From positions 1 through 64,000 of the forward strand of contig JAABTJ010000007.1 of assembly GCA_011389935.1 (NCBI GenBank): a stretch of 64,000 bases of DNA, written 5' to 3'. The translations under genes were made by a program, and so were the position numbers. This stretch comes from Desulfobacteraceae bacterium. Lineage in GTDB: Bacteria > Desulfobacterota > Desulfobacteria > Desulfobacterales > Desulfosalsimonadaceae. This document shows, one piece after another, positions 53,391-63,332 of this stretch (its first letter is position 1; each line of letters begins with the position of its first letter). Below the pieces are notes generated by a model. It was given only the letters and a program-made list of their open reading frames with translations, searched no databases and was not told where the DNA came from.

Positions 53391-54731
53391 TTATCGTGCC
53401 TTGAGAAAAGCCGGCAGATGCGGTGCTTCCCGGGGGCCGACCGTAATGGTCCAGTCCGGCAGCTCCTCTTCGATTTCCCCGGCGATGGCCGCTGCATACC
53501 CCGGAATGATCAGCTCCTTGTTTTTGACCTTATCTGCGATGCCGCACTTTTTCACGAACATGCCCACGTCGTCGCCGGCAAACTTGCCTGCCGCCCACGC
53601 GGTGAGAACGGAAAGGCCTTCCGTATCCTTGATCAGCAGCCATGCAGGTACCTTGCTGCCTTCAATTTCACCGGAGACGATGAAGTAGGTCAGGGCAAAG
53701 TTGGTGGTAATCAGAACCGGTGAATTCTCATCGGCATTGCCGATGGGGTAGATGCCTTCTACAACGGTCATGGGTCGCTGCGGGTCGGTGTAGATGTTAA
53801 GGCGTTCCAGCAGCAGCGGGAACAGGCTTTCACTCGTAAAATCCGACATGACCACGATACCGCCGTATTTTGCCACCAGCATGGCGGCAATGAGGGTTTC
53901 CATGTCAATATTGGAGGCCATTTCAGAGGCAAATGCGATCGTGGAATATCCAAGGGACCGATTTCCGCCTTTCAGTGCCGCACGGCGGATGGCAACCTGG
54001 TCCTCAAAAGCCTGTTTGACCTCTCTTGCGCCGGAATCGATCACGATCTGCTTGTGCCCATCATTCCTGAGCTTGTCCGTCATTTCCTGGAGGGATTCAA
54101 CGCTGTCTCCCTTTACGCTCAACGGAAGGTCATTTTCCTTTGCAACAGCGGCAAAATCGTCCAGGTTGTCCTTTGTAGCGCCGTACAGAAGCGGGCGCTT
54201 GAACTTGGTGACTTCCACGCCCGCCTTGATCACGTCAATCTTATCGGACTTCAGGATCAGGTTGAATTCGGAAGTCTCCGCAATGGTCTTGGCCACTTTG
54301 GCAAATGCGTCCTTGTCGCCGTTTGCATCGTCTACGACGATGAGCTCCGGGCGCAGATTGAACCCGACCCGTTCGAACTGAAACGCATTCCAGACGGTCA
54401 GCTTCTGCTTCAACTCGTCATCGGAAATATCCGATGCCACCGTTGCCGCCAGGATGGTCGGATTGTAAAAGGTTTTTTCATGACGGTACAATACCGTTTC
54501 ACCGCCTATTGTGCGTTCCCGCACACCCTTGCCAATCTTGACCGGCAGGATCGGGGGTGCCGAAGCTTCCGCAAGCTGCTCTCTCGCCTCGTCCGATACG
54601 TACGGGCAGGAATCGAGTTCCGCTTTCCCGGAAGCGAGATTCATCGCAAAGGCGAGACAGGTCGGTGCGCCACACTCCTTGCAGTTGGTCTGCGGCAGGA
54701 GCTTGAATATCTGAATACCGGTTAATGCCAT
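53391..54731 (-). CDS. acsC: Corrinoid iron-sulfur protein large subunit (AcsC, gamma)
   Basis: Carries the [4Fe-4S] cluster and, with AcsD, the cobamide that accepts the methyl group. 446 residues. The N-terminal cluster motif has Cys17, Cys20, Cys25 and Cys42 (NCKECGAPTCLAFAM...DSCPY). TIM-barrel and C-terminal corrinoid-cap segments follow (GYSTIAFASEMASN; VVMSDFTSESLFPLLLERLN). Its place between acsB and acsE matches other acs operons. Confidence 0.94.
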   Translation of the reverse strand: MALTGIQIFKLLPQTNCKECGAPTCLAFAMNLASGKAELDSCPYVSDEAREQLAEASAPPILPVKIGKGVRERTIGGETVLYRHEKTFYNPTILAATVASDISDDELKQKLTVWNAFQFERVGFNLRPELIVVDDANGDKDAFAKVAKTIAETSEFNLILKSDKIDVIKAGVEVTKFKRPLLYGATKDNLDDFAAVAKENDLPLSVKGDSVESLQEMTDKLRNDGHKQIVIDSGAREVKQAFEDQVAIRRAALKGGNRSLGYSTIAFASEMASNIDMETLIAAMLVAKYGGIVVMSDFTSESLFPLLLERLNIYTDPQRPMTVVEGIYPIGNADENSPVLITTNFALTYFIVSGEIEGSKVPAWLLIKDTEGLSVLTAWAAGKFAGDDVGMFVKKCGIADKVKNKELIIPGYAAAIAGEIEEELPDWTITVGPREAPHLPAFLKAR

Positions 54732-54850
54732 TTTTATCTCCTCACTTTCGCTATCCTTATCAATTAGTCAAAAGCCGTCCCCGGCATGCGGTGTCGGTAT
54801 CGTTGCCGATCGTTGTCCGCAACACCGGAAGACGGCTCATATGCTGCTCA

Positions 54851-57085
54851 TCAACCGACAATGGATTCCATATCAAGCGCCGGATGCCCTTTTTCCTTGA
54901 GGTAATCCATGATCTCTTCCTCGGATGTACCGACGGTTTCATCGGCGATCATTTCGTAGAGATTCGGATACCCCAGCTCCTCGCCGCGGGCATCAATGCG
55001 TTCCTTGAGCTCTTCCTTCAAGCCCTTGGGCATCCATACGAGCCGCAGAATACCGCCGGTCTCCATGTCGGGGGGACCGTCGCCGCGGATAAACTTCCGC
55101 TGGGTCACGTTGAACTTCGAGTGTCCGACAAAACCCGGTGACTTCGCACCACCGCCCATGACGCCGGCCAGGGTCGTAAACTTCATGCCGCAGGGGGTGT
55201 CCCCGGTATATTCGCGGCCTACCGTCATGACGCCGTTACAGGTCGGAAGCACCGCGGCGATGCATTCGCAGCACCCGCAGGTGGTCATCGGGTCGTGAAC
55301 GATGGAGTAGAAGTTGTAACTGTCCACTGCGCCGCGGGACGCCTGCTTGACAAACTCGTTGACGCCCTTCCACTGGCCGAGACGGGGATCAATCGTTTCC
55401 CCCTTCTTGATGGGCTGGTTCGGACCGGTGGGATTGATCTCGAAGGACGCCTTGCAGTCCATCCAGTTGTACGCGCCGCAGAGACCGGTACGCTCCGGGC
55501 TCACCGAACACACGTGGTTGGGCGCGAAAGACTGGCAGAGGGTGCAGGAGTAGTATGTATCCACGTCTTCGTCCCGCATATTTTCCACACGCTCGTCACG
55601 CTGCTTGTACTCATCGCGCGCGCGCTCGGTCAGCTTGTCCACGTCCTTCTTGCCGGTATACAGGGTCACCTGGACCTTGTCGAGTACCTTGCCGAAATCC
55701 TGGTGCATCTTGGCATGCAGGACGACGCCGATATCCTTGAGGGTGAACCCTTTTTCAACGGCCGCCTTGCTGACACGAATCCAGGAGATGTCGCGCTGGC
55801 CGATGTGCATGACGCCCTGGATATAGTTGATCAGGTGGTGGATCTGGCGTTCGAGAATCGGCTCAAAATCCGGCTGGAACTCGCGGCCGGCGATCTGGAC
55901 ATATATCCCCAGCGGCAGCGTGTCGCCTTCCTTCATATCGCCGACATCGGAACCGACAACCTCGACTTTCCCGTCTTCGATTTCTTTCATATCCGCCATT
56001 TTCACCAGCTCGGTGCACTGGGTTTTCCCGCCGCCCATCTGACCGTAGAGGTCTTTTCCGCGAACGCGCTCCCCTTCATAGGCCGGCCCGAAGGCACACG
56101 GGATATCGATATCGGAAACCGTGACTTTCAAGCCGCGGACTTCCACGGAGCGCTGCACGATCTCGTCGTGGGGCACATTGGCGACCACGTGCTCGTAGGT
56201 GCAGATACCGGTGGGCAGAATTTCGGGAATATCCGTATCCGCCAGGGTCGGAAACCCCCAGTTGACACAGCCGGCTGCGGCAACGCCCCACTCGGTGCCG
56301 ATATCGCCAAGGGCGTTGACAAAGGCAAAGATGCGGTCCTTGTTGTACTTGAGGATCCGTTTGTAGTCGCCGGGCTGCAGCCCGCCGAATGCCATGGCGG
56401 CGCGGTTGGCAAAACCGAGTGCAAAAACGGCCGATGAAATATCCGGGCCGAAGGGGACGATACGGGTATTCCACCCGATCTGCACGCCCGCTTCGAGCAG
56501 CTGATCGATGACGGAAGTACCGCGATGCTGGGCAGCGCAGAAGATGTACAGGTTCCGCCTCTGGTAATCTTCCACGATCTGCTTGGCGATTTCCGGAGAA
56601 GGTGCAGCGCCGACGATTGCGGCGAAACCCGGGGCGGAGCCGTCAACGAATTCCACGCCGCGCTTCCGCAGGACGATGTCGTCCGCGGGGCCGAGCCAGA
56701 TTTTTCCGTTTTCAATATCCGGATCTTCTTCCGGGTAATAGAAATCGGGCTCCTTGACGAGTCTCATGCCTTCCTTGAGCTCATAGGCCAGGATGGCGGC
56801 CATGCCGGCATCCAGTAGGGGGCCAAGAAACGGAAGGTGATGCTTCCCCTTGACATGGGGGGGGAGCAGTTTGCGGGCGAATTCCAGCGGCGCCTTCATG
56901 TCTTCCAGGGTTTCCACCTTCATGCCGGTAAGGGAATAAATCACCGGCAGAAAATATCCGGTATTCGGAAATTCCACCTTGGTGCTGGCGTCATAGGACT
57001 TGAGCATCTTGTCCAGTTCGCCTTCTGCCTGTGATACAACTTTATAGCCACCCTGAATGGCGGCAAATGCAATCAACTTTGACAT
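54851..57085 (-). CDS. acsB: Acetyl-CoA synthase (CO-methylating) subunit, AcsB
   Basis: Joins CO, methyl and CoA to acetyl-CoA, or the reverse, at the Ni-Ni-[4Fe-4S] A-cluster. 744 residues. Cluster cysteines are Cys514, 517, 526 and 536 (SCTLCQSFAPNHVC...GLCG), and the distal Ni is held by Cys603-Gly-Cys605 (TTCGCCECI). Each is offset by 8 from Moorella ACS. The bacterial N-terminal CODH-binding domain is present (~1-310), unlike archaeal Cdh beta. GGAGG lies upstream of the ATG. Confidence 0.96.
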   Translation of the reverse strand: MSKLIAFAAIQGGYKVVSQAEGELDKMLKSYDASTKVEFPNTGYFLPVIYSLTGMKVETLEDMKAPLEFARKLLPPHVKGKHHLPFLGPLLDAGMAAILAYELKEGMRLVKEPDFYYPEEDPDIENGKIWLGPADDIVLRKRGVEFVDGSAPGFAAIVGAAPSPEIAKQIVEDYQRRNLYIFCAAQHRGTSVIDQLLEAGVQIGWNTRIVPFGPDISSAVFALGFANRAAMAFGGLQPGDYKRILKYNKDRIFAFVNALGDIGTEWGVAAAGCVNWGFPTLADTDIPEILPTGICTYEHVVANVPHDEIVQRSVEVRGLKVTVSDIDIPCAFGPAYEGERVRGKDLYGQMGGGKTQCTELVKMADMKEIEDGKVEVVGSDVGDMKEGDTLPLGIYVQIAGREFQPDFEPILERQIHHLINYIQGVMHIGQRDISWIRVSKAAVEKGFTLKDIGVVLHAKMHQDFGKVLDKVQVTLYTGKKDVDKLTERARDEYKQRDERVENMRDEDVDTYYSCTLCQSFAPNHVCSVSPERTGLCGAYNWMDCKASFEINPTGPNQPIKKGETIDPRLGQWKGVNEFVKQASRGAVDSYNFYSIVHDPMTTCGCCECIAAVLPTCNGVMTVGREYTGDTPCGMKFTTLAGVMGGGAKSPGFVGHSKFNVTQRKFIRGDGPPDMETGGILRLVWMPKGLKEELKERIDARGEELGYPNLYEMIADETVGTSEEEIMDYLKEKGHPALDMESIVG

Positions 57086-57157
57086 GTGTTCCTCCTTCGT
57101 TGAGGATTTCTTTTATGTACACTGATATTTTTTTACTATATCCGGCTGAATCCCGCG

Positions 57158-59185
57158 TTATACGGCATCCAGTTTCTGACGGTCGGTCATATCCATCAGC
57201 ACGCGCTCCCGCGCCTTGTCAATGCCCAGCTCCTTGCGCTTGGCGTCGATATGGGCAATCATCTTGCGTGCATGGAGAATCGGATCCGGTTCGTAATCCC
57301 ACCTGCCGCCGTACATCTTGGCCATATCTTCGAAAAGGTGTTTTTCGAATACCGGTGCGCCTGTTGTCGGGAACGTCGCCCCGAATACGGTATAAACACC
57401 GGAAGCCACGAAATACTGGCCGATGGAAATGGCTTTTTCGCTCATCCATTCCGGCGCAGAACCGGCCGCGGGCAGATCCTTGAGATCGCTTCCAAGACCG
57501 CCGGCCTTGACCACTTCTGTCGCCGCCAGAAGGATACGGCTGTTGTCCACGCAGGATCCCAGGTGAAGCACCGGGGGGATACCAACGGTTTCGCACACTT
57601 CGGCCAATCCGGGACCACAGTATACGCCGGCCGCTTCAGGTGTAAGCAGTCCTTCCATGGCGCATGCAATGCCGTTGCAGCCGGTGGTCAGCACGATCAC
57701 GTCGTTTTTGATCAACTCCTTGACAATTTCGATGTGCCCCTCGTTGTGACGGGTCCGCGCGTTGTTGCAGCCGACCACGCCGGCGATGCCGCGGATACGG
57801 CCGTTGATGATATTGTCGTTCAAGGTGTAGTAGTCGCCGCGGAACGTGCCGCCCAGGTGGTACTGGATCGATTCCACGCCGAAGCCGGCGATCTGGGTGG
57901 CCTTCTGCCGCGGGATCATGACGTCCGCGCCGCGGTTGGAAAAGTTATCGATAGCCATCTTGACGATGCGCTTGGCATCTTCCATGGCATAGTGTTCGTC
58001 GAACTGGATATGAAGGACATTGTCCTGCTCCATTTTCGCCATGGGATGGGTGGTGATCAGTTTTGTATGAAAACACTTGGCCACATTGGCCAGGTTCTGG
58101 AAGACGCATTGTACGTCCACTACCATGGCTTCACATGCGCCGGTAATAATGGCCAGTTCCTGCTGCAGGAAGGTCCCTGCGGGCGGGATGCCATGGCGCT
58201 GGAGGATTTCGTTGGCTGTGCAGCAGATGCCGCCGAGCTGGATGCCTTTGGCCCCTTTTTCCTTCGCATAGTCGAGCATTTCCTTGGACTGGCTTGCAGC
58301 CACGATCATCTCGGAGAGAACCGGTTCATGGCCGTGAACAATAATATTGACATGATCTTCCTTCATGATGCCGAGGTTGGCTTCGGACTGAAGGGGAGAC
58401 GGGGAGCCGAAAAGGATGTCCTGAAGGTCGGTGGCGATCATGGAACCGCCCCAGCCGTCCGCCAGCGCGGCGCGGGTGCCCTGCAGCATCAGGTTCTTGT
58501 AATCCTGGTCAACGCCCATATGGGTCCGGTGCATGATATCGACGATTTCCCGGTCGATGTTTCGCGGCAGCACGCCCAGTTTTTCCCAGCGCTCATACAA
58601 GGGTTGCGGAGCGCGTTTCAGGTTAATGAGGGTGCCTTCCATTTTCCCCCACTCACCCAACGCCAGTTCCGCGAGCTCAAGGGCCACTTCGTCCAGGTCC
58701 CTGTCTTTTGTTTCACCGTCGACTTCGACCTTTGTCGCCACGCCCATGGCTTCCGCCACGTTGAGGAGCTTAACGGTGTCCTTGATTTTATAGTCTTCCG
58801 TCTCCTTGCGTGCTGCAGCCAGAAATACTTCGGCCACTGTACGTCCGTGGTCGGAGTGGGCTGCTGCGCCCGCTGCGATCATCCGCAGGAAGTTACGGGC
58901 CGCGATGGTGTTGGCGGTTGCCCCGCAAAGGCCCTTGCGGGTATCTTCGCCTTCGATGCCGCCTTTTGGCAACGGCAGCCGGCACGGGCCCATTGCACAG
59001 TTCTTGCAGCAGGTCCCCTGAAGACCGATATTACAAGGCTTCATGGTTTCCGCACGATCAAAAATCGTCTCGATGCCCATTTTCTGGGATCGAATAATCA
59101 TTTCCCGGGTTGCCATATCAGTGGTTGCATTTACCGGGTCAGCCACCTTGGGTGCCTTGGCTGATTTGTCTTTTTCTTCTGCCAT
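57158..59185 (-). CDS. acsA: Anaerobic Ni-Fe carbon monoxide dehydrogenase catalytic subunit
   Basis: Reduces CO2 to CO, or oxidises CO, for the acetyl-CoA synthase. 675 residues. The B/D-cluster cysteines are in PCNIGLQGTCCKNCAMGPCRL (~33-53). C-cluster residues appear as HGHEPVLSEM, GGICCTANE, VVDVQCVFQN, GVVGCNNAR, LTTGCNGIACA and LGSCVDNSR. It is the CooS/AcsA type. ATG 59185 with GGAGG eight bases upstream is preferred over the frame 15 codons longer. It lies between acsD and acsB. Confidence 0.95.
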   Translation of the reverse strand: MAEEKDKSAKAPKVADPVNATTDMATREMIIRSQKMGIETIFDRAETMKPCNIGLQGTCCKNCAMGPCRLPLPKGGIEGEDTRKGLCGATANTIAARNFLRMIAAGAAAHSDHGRTVAEVFLAAARKETEDYKIKDTVKLLNVAEAMGVATKVEVDGETKDRDLDEVALELAELALGEWGKMEGTLINLKRAPQPLYERWEKLGVLPRNIDREIVDIMHRTHMGVDQDYKNLMLQGTRAALADGWGGSMIATDLQDILFGSPSPLQSEANLGIMKEDHVNIIVHGHEPVLSEMIVAASQSKEMLDYAKEKGAKGIQLGGICCTANEILQRHGIPPAGTFLQQELAIITGACEAMVVDVQCVFQNLANVAKCFHTKLITTHPMAKMEQDNVLHIQFDEHYAMEDAKRIVKMAIDNFSNRGADVMIPRQKATQIAGFGVESIQYHLGGTFRGDYYTLNDNIINGRIRGIAGVVGCNNARTRHNEGHIEIVKELIKNDVIVLTTGCNGIACAMEGLLTPEAAGVYCGPGLAEVCETVGIPPVLHLGSCVDNSRILLAATEVVKAGGLGSDLKDLPAAGSAPEWMSEKAISIGQYFVASGVYTVFGATFPTTGAPVFEKHLFEDMAKMYGGRWDYEPDPILHARKMIAHIDAKRKELGIDKARERVLMDMTDRQKLDAV

Positions 59186-59275
59186 TAGAGGTTCCTCCTC
59201 TTGTTCGTAATTTATATTCGGCAATGTCAATTATATTTTCTATATTTTCGCTCGTCCGGTTAGGGACGCTCTTTG

Positions 59276-60832
59276 CTATTCCACGCGGCGGTGAATCCGG
59301 TTGAGCCGCTCAACGATCTTTTCCAGCTGGTCCTTCTGCTCGCCCGCAGGCGTCATTTTGCCGGTTTTCGCAGCCGCCGCATGCTCTTTTTTCGATGCCT
59401 CACGCTCTTTTTTGCGCTTCTCACGGAGCTTCTGTTCTTCTTCGTCCCGTTTCTGGCGCGCTTCGGCTTCGGCTTTCTTTTTGGAGTCTTCCTCAGCCTT
59501 GGCCTTGGCTTCGGCATCCGCCTTGGCTTTGTCCTCTGCCTCCGCCTTGGCCTTGGCATCGGCTTCCGCTTTGGCCTTGGCATCGGCTTCCGCCTTGGCC
59601 TTGGCTTCTTCGGCTTCTTTGGCCTTGGTCGCTTCGTCCTTTTCGGGCGCCGGTTTGGCTTCCGCTTTCGGGGCCGGTTCCGCCTTGGGTTCGGCCTTGG
59701 GCTTGGGCGCCGCTTTCTTTTCTTCCTTGGGCTTGGCTTCCGCCTTCTTGGGGGCCGCCTTCTTTGCCGGCGCCGGCTTCGCCTTTTCTTCCGCGATAGT
59801 CAGATCCGGCTCAGGGGCAATTTTGCTGAAATCGACATTGGCATCGGCCAGGCGCTTTTCAATCGGCGCCACATCCGCGGCGCTGCCGCCTTCGGCCATC
59901 AGGCCGATAAAAGCCTTGGCCATGCGAATGGCTTCCGGATGCCGCATGATAAGAATATCAGACCCTGCCAACAGGTACGTAACGGCCCCTACTGCTTCCA
60001 TCATGATGGCCCTTTTTTCCGGATCACCCAATTCAGGGGCATCCTCTGCGGGCTGACCGGCTTCCTTACACCGCCAGATTTCATTGCCAAGATTGTTGAT
60101 AATCGGATACTGGAGTTTGTCGTCCCCCTGGAGAAGGGCGGCCATCCGGATCCGCTCCATGACGGAATAGGAATATTCCAGGCCGTATCCCAGACCGCCG
60201 GTTGTGGGATCAATGATGATTCGTTCGGTGGGTACACCCAGGTTTTCCAGCAGGATGTTGACCTGTTTGGCCAGGTTGACGTCAATGGGGGAAGATGAAA
60301 TGACCGTGTGGCCGAATCCCATGGCGGAAGCGCCGATCCCCTTGTGGTTGTCGTCTTCGACCGGGCCCAGAACCAGGTTTTTCCCTTCGAAGGACTCGGA
60401 CACCTTCTTCAGCACTTCGTCGTCTTTCTGCGGATTGGCGGTTCCCCAGAGAATCAGGGGCACGTCAATGGCATCCAGGACGCTTTTAACGGTTTTGACC
60501 ACGTCTTCAGGGCTTGCATTGTTGCCGTTGGGATCGGCGCTCTTCAACTGCAGCACGATCATTTCCGCCCCGTAATCCTCCACGCACTTTTTCGCCCATG
60601 CTGCAGGATCTTTGATAACATCCTCAAACGGCTTTTTTGCCGCCTCCGCCCAGTCGGTGGGCTCCATATCCCACACTTCCATGGCGATCCTGGGTTTATT
60701 GGGCATCTCCCCTTCAAAAAGATAAAACGGGAGACAGCTTGTGCCGCCGACCGTCACAGCCTTGTCACCTTTGCCGATGGTTATCGGCCGGATGCTGCCT
60801 GCATAGGTTTCTTTAACGATTTCGAAGCCCAA
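59276..60832 (-). CDS. acsD: Corrinoid iron-sulfur protein small subunit (AcsD, delta) with a long Ala/Lys/Glu tail
   Basis: Pairs with AcsC to bind cobamide. Residues 1-~340 form the AcsD TIM barrel (LPFYLFEGEMPNKPRIAMEV; IIIDPTTGGLGYGLEYSYSV; LLAGSDILIMRHPEAIRM). Residues ~345-518 are a highly charged Ala/Lys/Glu-rich tail (repeats like AKAEADAKAKAEAD) that should form a long helix or coiled coil, ending in an amphipathic segment (DQLEKIVERLNRIHRRV). Usual AcsD proteins are ~310 residues. The start is TTG 60832, with AAGGAGGT five bases upstream. It is the first acs gene after a ~320-nt leader. Confidence 0.92.
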   Translation of the reverse strand: MGFEIVKETYAGSIRPITIGKGDKAVTVGGTSCLPFYLFEGEMPNKPRIAMEVWDMEPTDWAEAAKKPFEDVIKDPAAWAKKCVEDYGAEMIVLQLKSADPNGNNASPEDVVKTVKSVLDAIDVPLILWGTANPQKDDEVLKKVSESFEGKNLVLGPVEDDNHKGIGASAMGFGHTVISSSPIDVNLAKQVNILLENLGVPTERIIIDPTTGGLGYGLEYSYSVMERIRMAALLQGDDKLQYPIINNLGNEIWRCKEAGQPAEDAPELGDPEKRAIMMEAVGAVTYLLAGSDILIMRHPEAIRMAKAFIGLMAEGGSAADVAPIEKRLADANVDFSKIAPEPDLTIAEEKAKPAPAKKAAPKKAEAKPKEEKKAAPKPKAEPKAEPAPKAEAKPAPEKDEATKAKEAEEAKAKAEADAKAKAEADAKAKAEAEDKAKADAEAKAKAEEDSKKKAEAEARQKRDEEEQKLREKRKKEREASKKEHAAAAKTGKMTPAGEQKDQLEKIVERLNRIHRRVE

Positions 60833-61225
60833 TTTTACCTCCTTATAAAGTTATTGCGATTACAGTTAAACACATGAATCCTGTCATTATCCTTAAAAAA
60901 AACGCGTTTGGCTCTCTTGCCCGTTTACCGCCGGAATTCCGTCTTGCACGTGCATCCGGACGGTCTTCTATCCAATCCAAATTGATACGGTTGACAACGC
61001 CGCAGCGCACACCGCCAGCAATGAAAAGGATTTCACCAGGTGCGCATCTCCTGCTGCAAAGCCAACTATTTATGATTTATTGCAATTGCCTTTTTACGCA
61101 ATTCATCCGGACCCCTATCGCGCACCCGGGCCGGAGAAAAAACACTGCAAAAGAGAAAATAAATATCAAAAAAAAAATATTTGTCAATAATTATAGGTCA
61201 ACCATCCTATTTTAGAACAGGGAGT
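60833..61225 (-). promoter_or_regulatory. Leader and control region of the acs operon
   Basis: 393 bp between the RACo-type gene and acsD, with no credible gene. With the promoter at 61160-61187 the transcript would carry a leader of about 320 nt before the TTG of acsD. The promoter-proximal part is AT-rich and the rest GC-rich with few stable hairpins by eye. A THF or cobalamin riboswitch was looked for and not recognised. Confidence 0.4.
61160..61187 (-). promoter_or_regulatory. Sigma70 promoter of the acs operon
   Basis: Minus strand perfect TTGACA (61187-61182), 16 nt (mostly T), TATTTA (61165-61160). The T-rich spacer and flanks are unlike the GC-rich surroundings. The site lies 38 bp after the stop of the RACo-type gene, so acsDABCE can be transcribed independently of it. 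Confidence 0.6.
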
Positions 61226-63190
61226 TTATTCCCGGGACATATTTTCCATGTCTTTGCGTCGCGTATCCATTCTGACTTTCAATTTCGGAAAAAGATTCAA
61301 ATCGGTATGCGGCAGAAAAAGCGCCGCAATATAATTGTCCATGAACGACTGGGTCTCGGAGAGTTCAAAATTGGTTATCCGCTTGATGGTCTGGGTGACA
61401 TCCCCACGGATGCGGTTGGTCAGGGAGCTCATCCGGGCACCCATCAGGGAACCGTTCCCGACGAAGATGACCTTTTCCGTGTCGATTTCCGGAAGCAGTC
61501 CGATGGTCATGGCTTTTTCCAGATCCACGTAGCTGCCGAACCCACCCGCGAGAATGATACGGTCGATGTCACCGATGGAAAGGCCGACTTCCGAAAGCAG
61601 CGTCATGCACCCGCTGTATATGGCTCCCTTGGCCCGCATAAGGTTGTCGATATCGATTTCATTCAAGACGATATCCCGATCCGTACCCGATACGTCCGCC
61701 CACGCGAGGACGTATTCATACACGTCGTCCTTTTTCCGGATGCGGGGCGTGTCGATGTCCCGGTTGAATTTTCCCCGGTTGTCCAGAATGCCCATTTCAA
61801 ACAACGTGGCCACGATAATGATCAGGCCGCTGCCGCAGATTCCTTTGGGACGGACATTGCCGATGGTTACGTTCATGGGCTCGAATGTCGCCGGATCGAT
61901 GGAAAAATCCTCGATGGCCCCTTCCGTGGCGCGCATGCCCAGTTTGATTCCCCCTCCCTCGAAAGCCGGCCCGGCGGAACAGGCTGCACATACCATCCAG
62001 TCCTTGTTGCCGATAACGACTTCCGCATTGGTGCCAATATCAATATAAAGGGTAAGCTCTTCATCATGATACATTCCGGAGCCCATGATGCCCGAGACGA
62101 TATCGCCGCCGACATAGCTCGACACCTGGGGGTATACCAAAACGGTTACATGATCTCCCAGTTCGAGACCGATTTCAGAAGGCTTGAACGGTGGATAGAT
62201 CAGCGAGGCGGGCACATACGGCGACCTGCGAAGATAACGGGAATTGATCTTCAAAAAAAGCTGGGTCATGGTGGTGTTGCCGGCAAAGGTAATATGGGAA
62301 ACTTCATCGGGATCGATTTTCGATTTCTTCAAAAGTTTTCCCACCACCTGGTTGATCGTTGACAAAACCCGTTCATTGAGCGTTTCAAGACCGCCTTCCT
62401 TTTCGGAATAGACAATGCGGCTGATGACATCCTCTCCGTAGCTGAGCTGAGAGTTGAAATCACCGTATTGGGCCAGCACACGGCCGGCTTTGAGGTCTAT
62501 TATTTCCCCGTATACGGTCGTCGTACCGATATCGACCGCCATTGCATAATTGCGCTCCGAGGTATCTCCCGGTTCAATATTGATGATCCGGTTCTTGCCG
62601 TCTTCCCGGACGGGCCGGGCAATAGTTACGGTTATCTTGAAATCCTCCTTGCGCAACACGTCGGGAACCTTTCGGATAACCGAAAGATCGAATTCCAGCC
62701 GGTGTTCATTGTGGGTTTTGCGCAAATAGTCGACCAGGCGGGTCATATCCGCCACGTTGTCCGCATCGGTCGGGAGGGGGGGCTCTATGTAAATCTTTTC
62801 AACGGGCGGAACAAAGAGGCCTTTTTCCTTTAAATCATCCAGGTTGAGCTCTCTTATCCCGGCCGTTTTCCGGGCGGTGGCCTGAAGGTTCAACACGCGC
62901 GCGTCAATGGACGATTCCGTGGGGACCCTTACGGTCAGGTCGCTTTTTACTTTTGCAAGGCATGCGAGGCGATAGCCCTTCTCCCTGTCCTCTGCGGAGA
63001 GCATTTCTGAGATGCCGCCGTCCACCTCCCCGGACTCGATGATCACCCGGCACTTTCCGCATACGCCTTCTCCGCCGCAGGAGGCATTGATATGCACCCC
63101 GCTGTCCATGGCGGCACGGATAATCTGCGTGTTTTCGTCTACCTCGATCTGCTTTTCATGGGGAAGAAATGTAATCTTGTATTGCGTCAT
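61226..63190 (-). CDS. Corrinoid activation/regeneration protein (RACo/AcsV type, 2Fe-2S plus ASKHA)
   Basis: ATP-driven reductase that returns inactive Co(II) corrinoid protein to Co(I). 654 residues. N-terminal [2Fe-2S] ferredoxin with Cys38, 44, 47 and 77 (NASCGGEGVCGKCRV...RLACLA), then a linker, and an ASKHA actin-like domain with AMAVDIGTTTVYGEI, TLYIDIGTNAEVVIG and IILAGGFGSYVDLEKA (DUF4445 type). Its position right before acsDABCE supports AcsCD as client. There is no clear ribosome site other than weak GGAT upstream. Confidence 0.9.
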   Translation of the reverse strand: MTQYKITFLPHEKQIEVDENTQIIRAAMDSGVHINASCGGEGVCGKCRVIIESGEVDGGISEMLSAEDREKGYRLACLAKVKSDLTVRVPTESSIDARVLNLQATARKTAGIRELNLDDLKEKGLFVPPVEKIYIEPPLPTDADNVADMTRLVDYLRKTHNEHRLEFDLSVIRKVPDVLRKEDFKITVTIARPVREDGKNRIINIEPGDTSERNYAMAVDIGTTTVYGEIIDLKAGRVLAQYGDFNSQLSYGEDVISRIVYSEKEGGLETLNERVLSTINQVVGKLLKKSKIDPDEVSHITFAGNTTMTQLFLKINSRYLRRSPYVPASLIYPPFKPSEIGLELGDHVTVLVYPQVSSYVGGDIVSGIMGSGMYHDEELTLYIDIGTNAEVVIGNKDWMVCAACSAGPAFEGGGIKLGMRATEGAIEDFSIDPATFEPMNVTIGNVRPKGICGSGLIIIVATLFEMGILDNRGKFNRDIDTPRIRKKDDVYEYVLAWADVSGTDRDIVLNEIDIDNLMRAKGAIYSGCMTLLSEVGLSIGDIDRIILAGGFGSYVDLEKAMTIGLLPEIDTEKVIFVGNGSLMGARMSSLTNRIRGDVTQTIKRITNFELSETQSFMDNYIAALFLPHTDLNLFPKLKVRMDTRRKDMENMSRE

Positions 63191-63299
63191 ATCCAGATCC
63201 TGTTGGGCGATTCAAATAACGGGCAAATACCCGGGCCACGCTATTACCGCATTAATGCATGCGCTGCAAGCCATGACCGAATTAAGAGATATACCTCAA

Positions 63300-63324
63300 A
63301 ACTGCGGTCGGGTCAACCGCAGTT
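63300..63324 (-). terminator. Weak hairpin terminator after the Fur-FeoA gene
   Basis: AACTGCGGT (63300-63308) pairs with ACCGCAGTT (63316-63324), 9 bp, 7-nt loop, 9 bp after the stop of the regulator on the minus strand. Only a short U run follows, so termination may be partial and allow read-through into the RACo-type gene. Confidence 0.45.
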
Positions 63325-63332
63325 CTGCTCGC

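Noticed and set aside
57251-59164. 637-codon open frame antisense to acsA
   Set aside because: The opposite strand carries all CODH cluster cysteines; the antisense frame is a by-product of high GC and has no family features.
59273-60298. Long hydrophobic open frame antisense to the acsD tail
   Set aside because: It mirrors the Ala/Lys/Glu repeat; no ribosome site and extreme low complexity.
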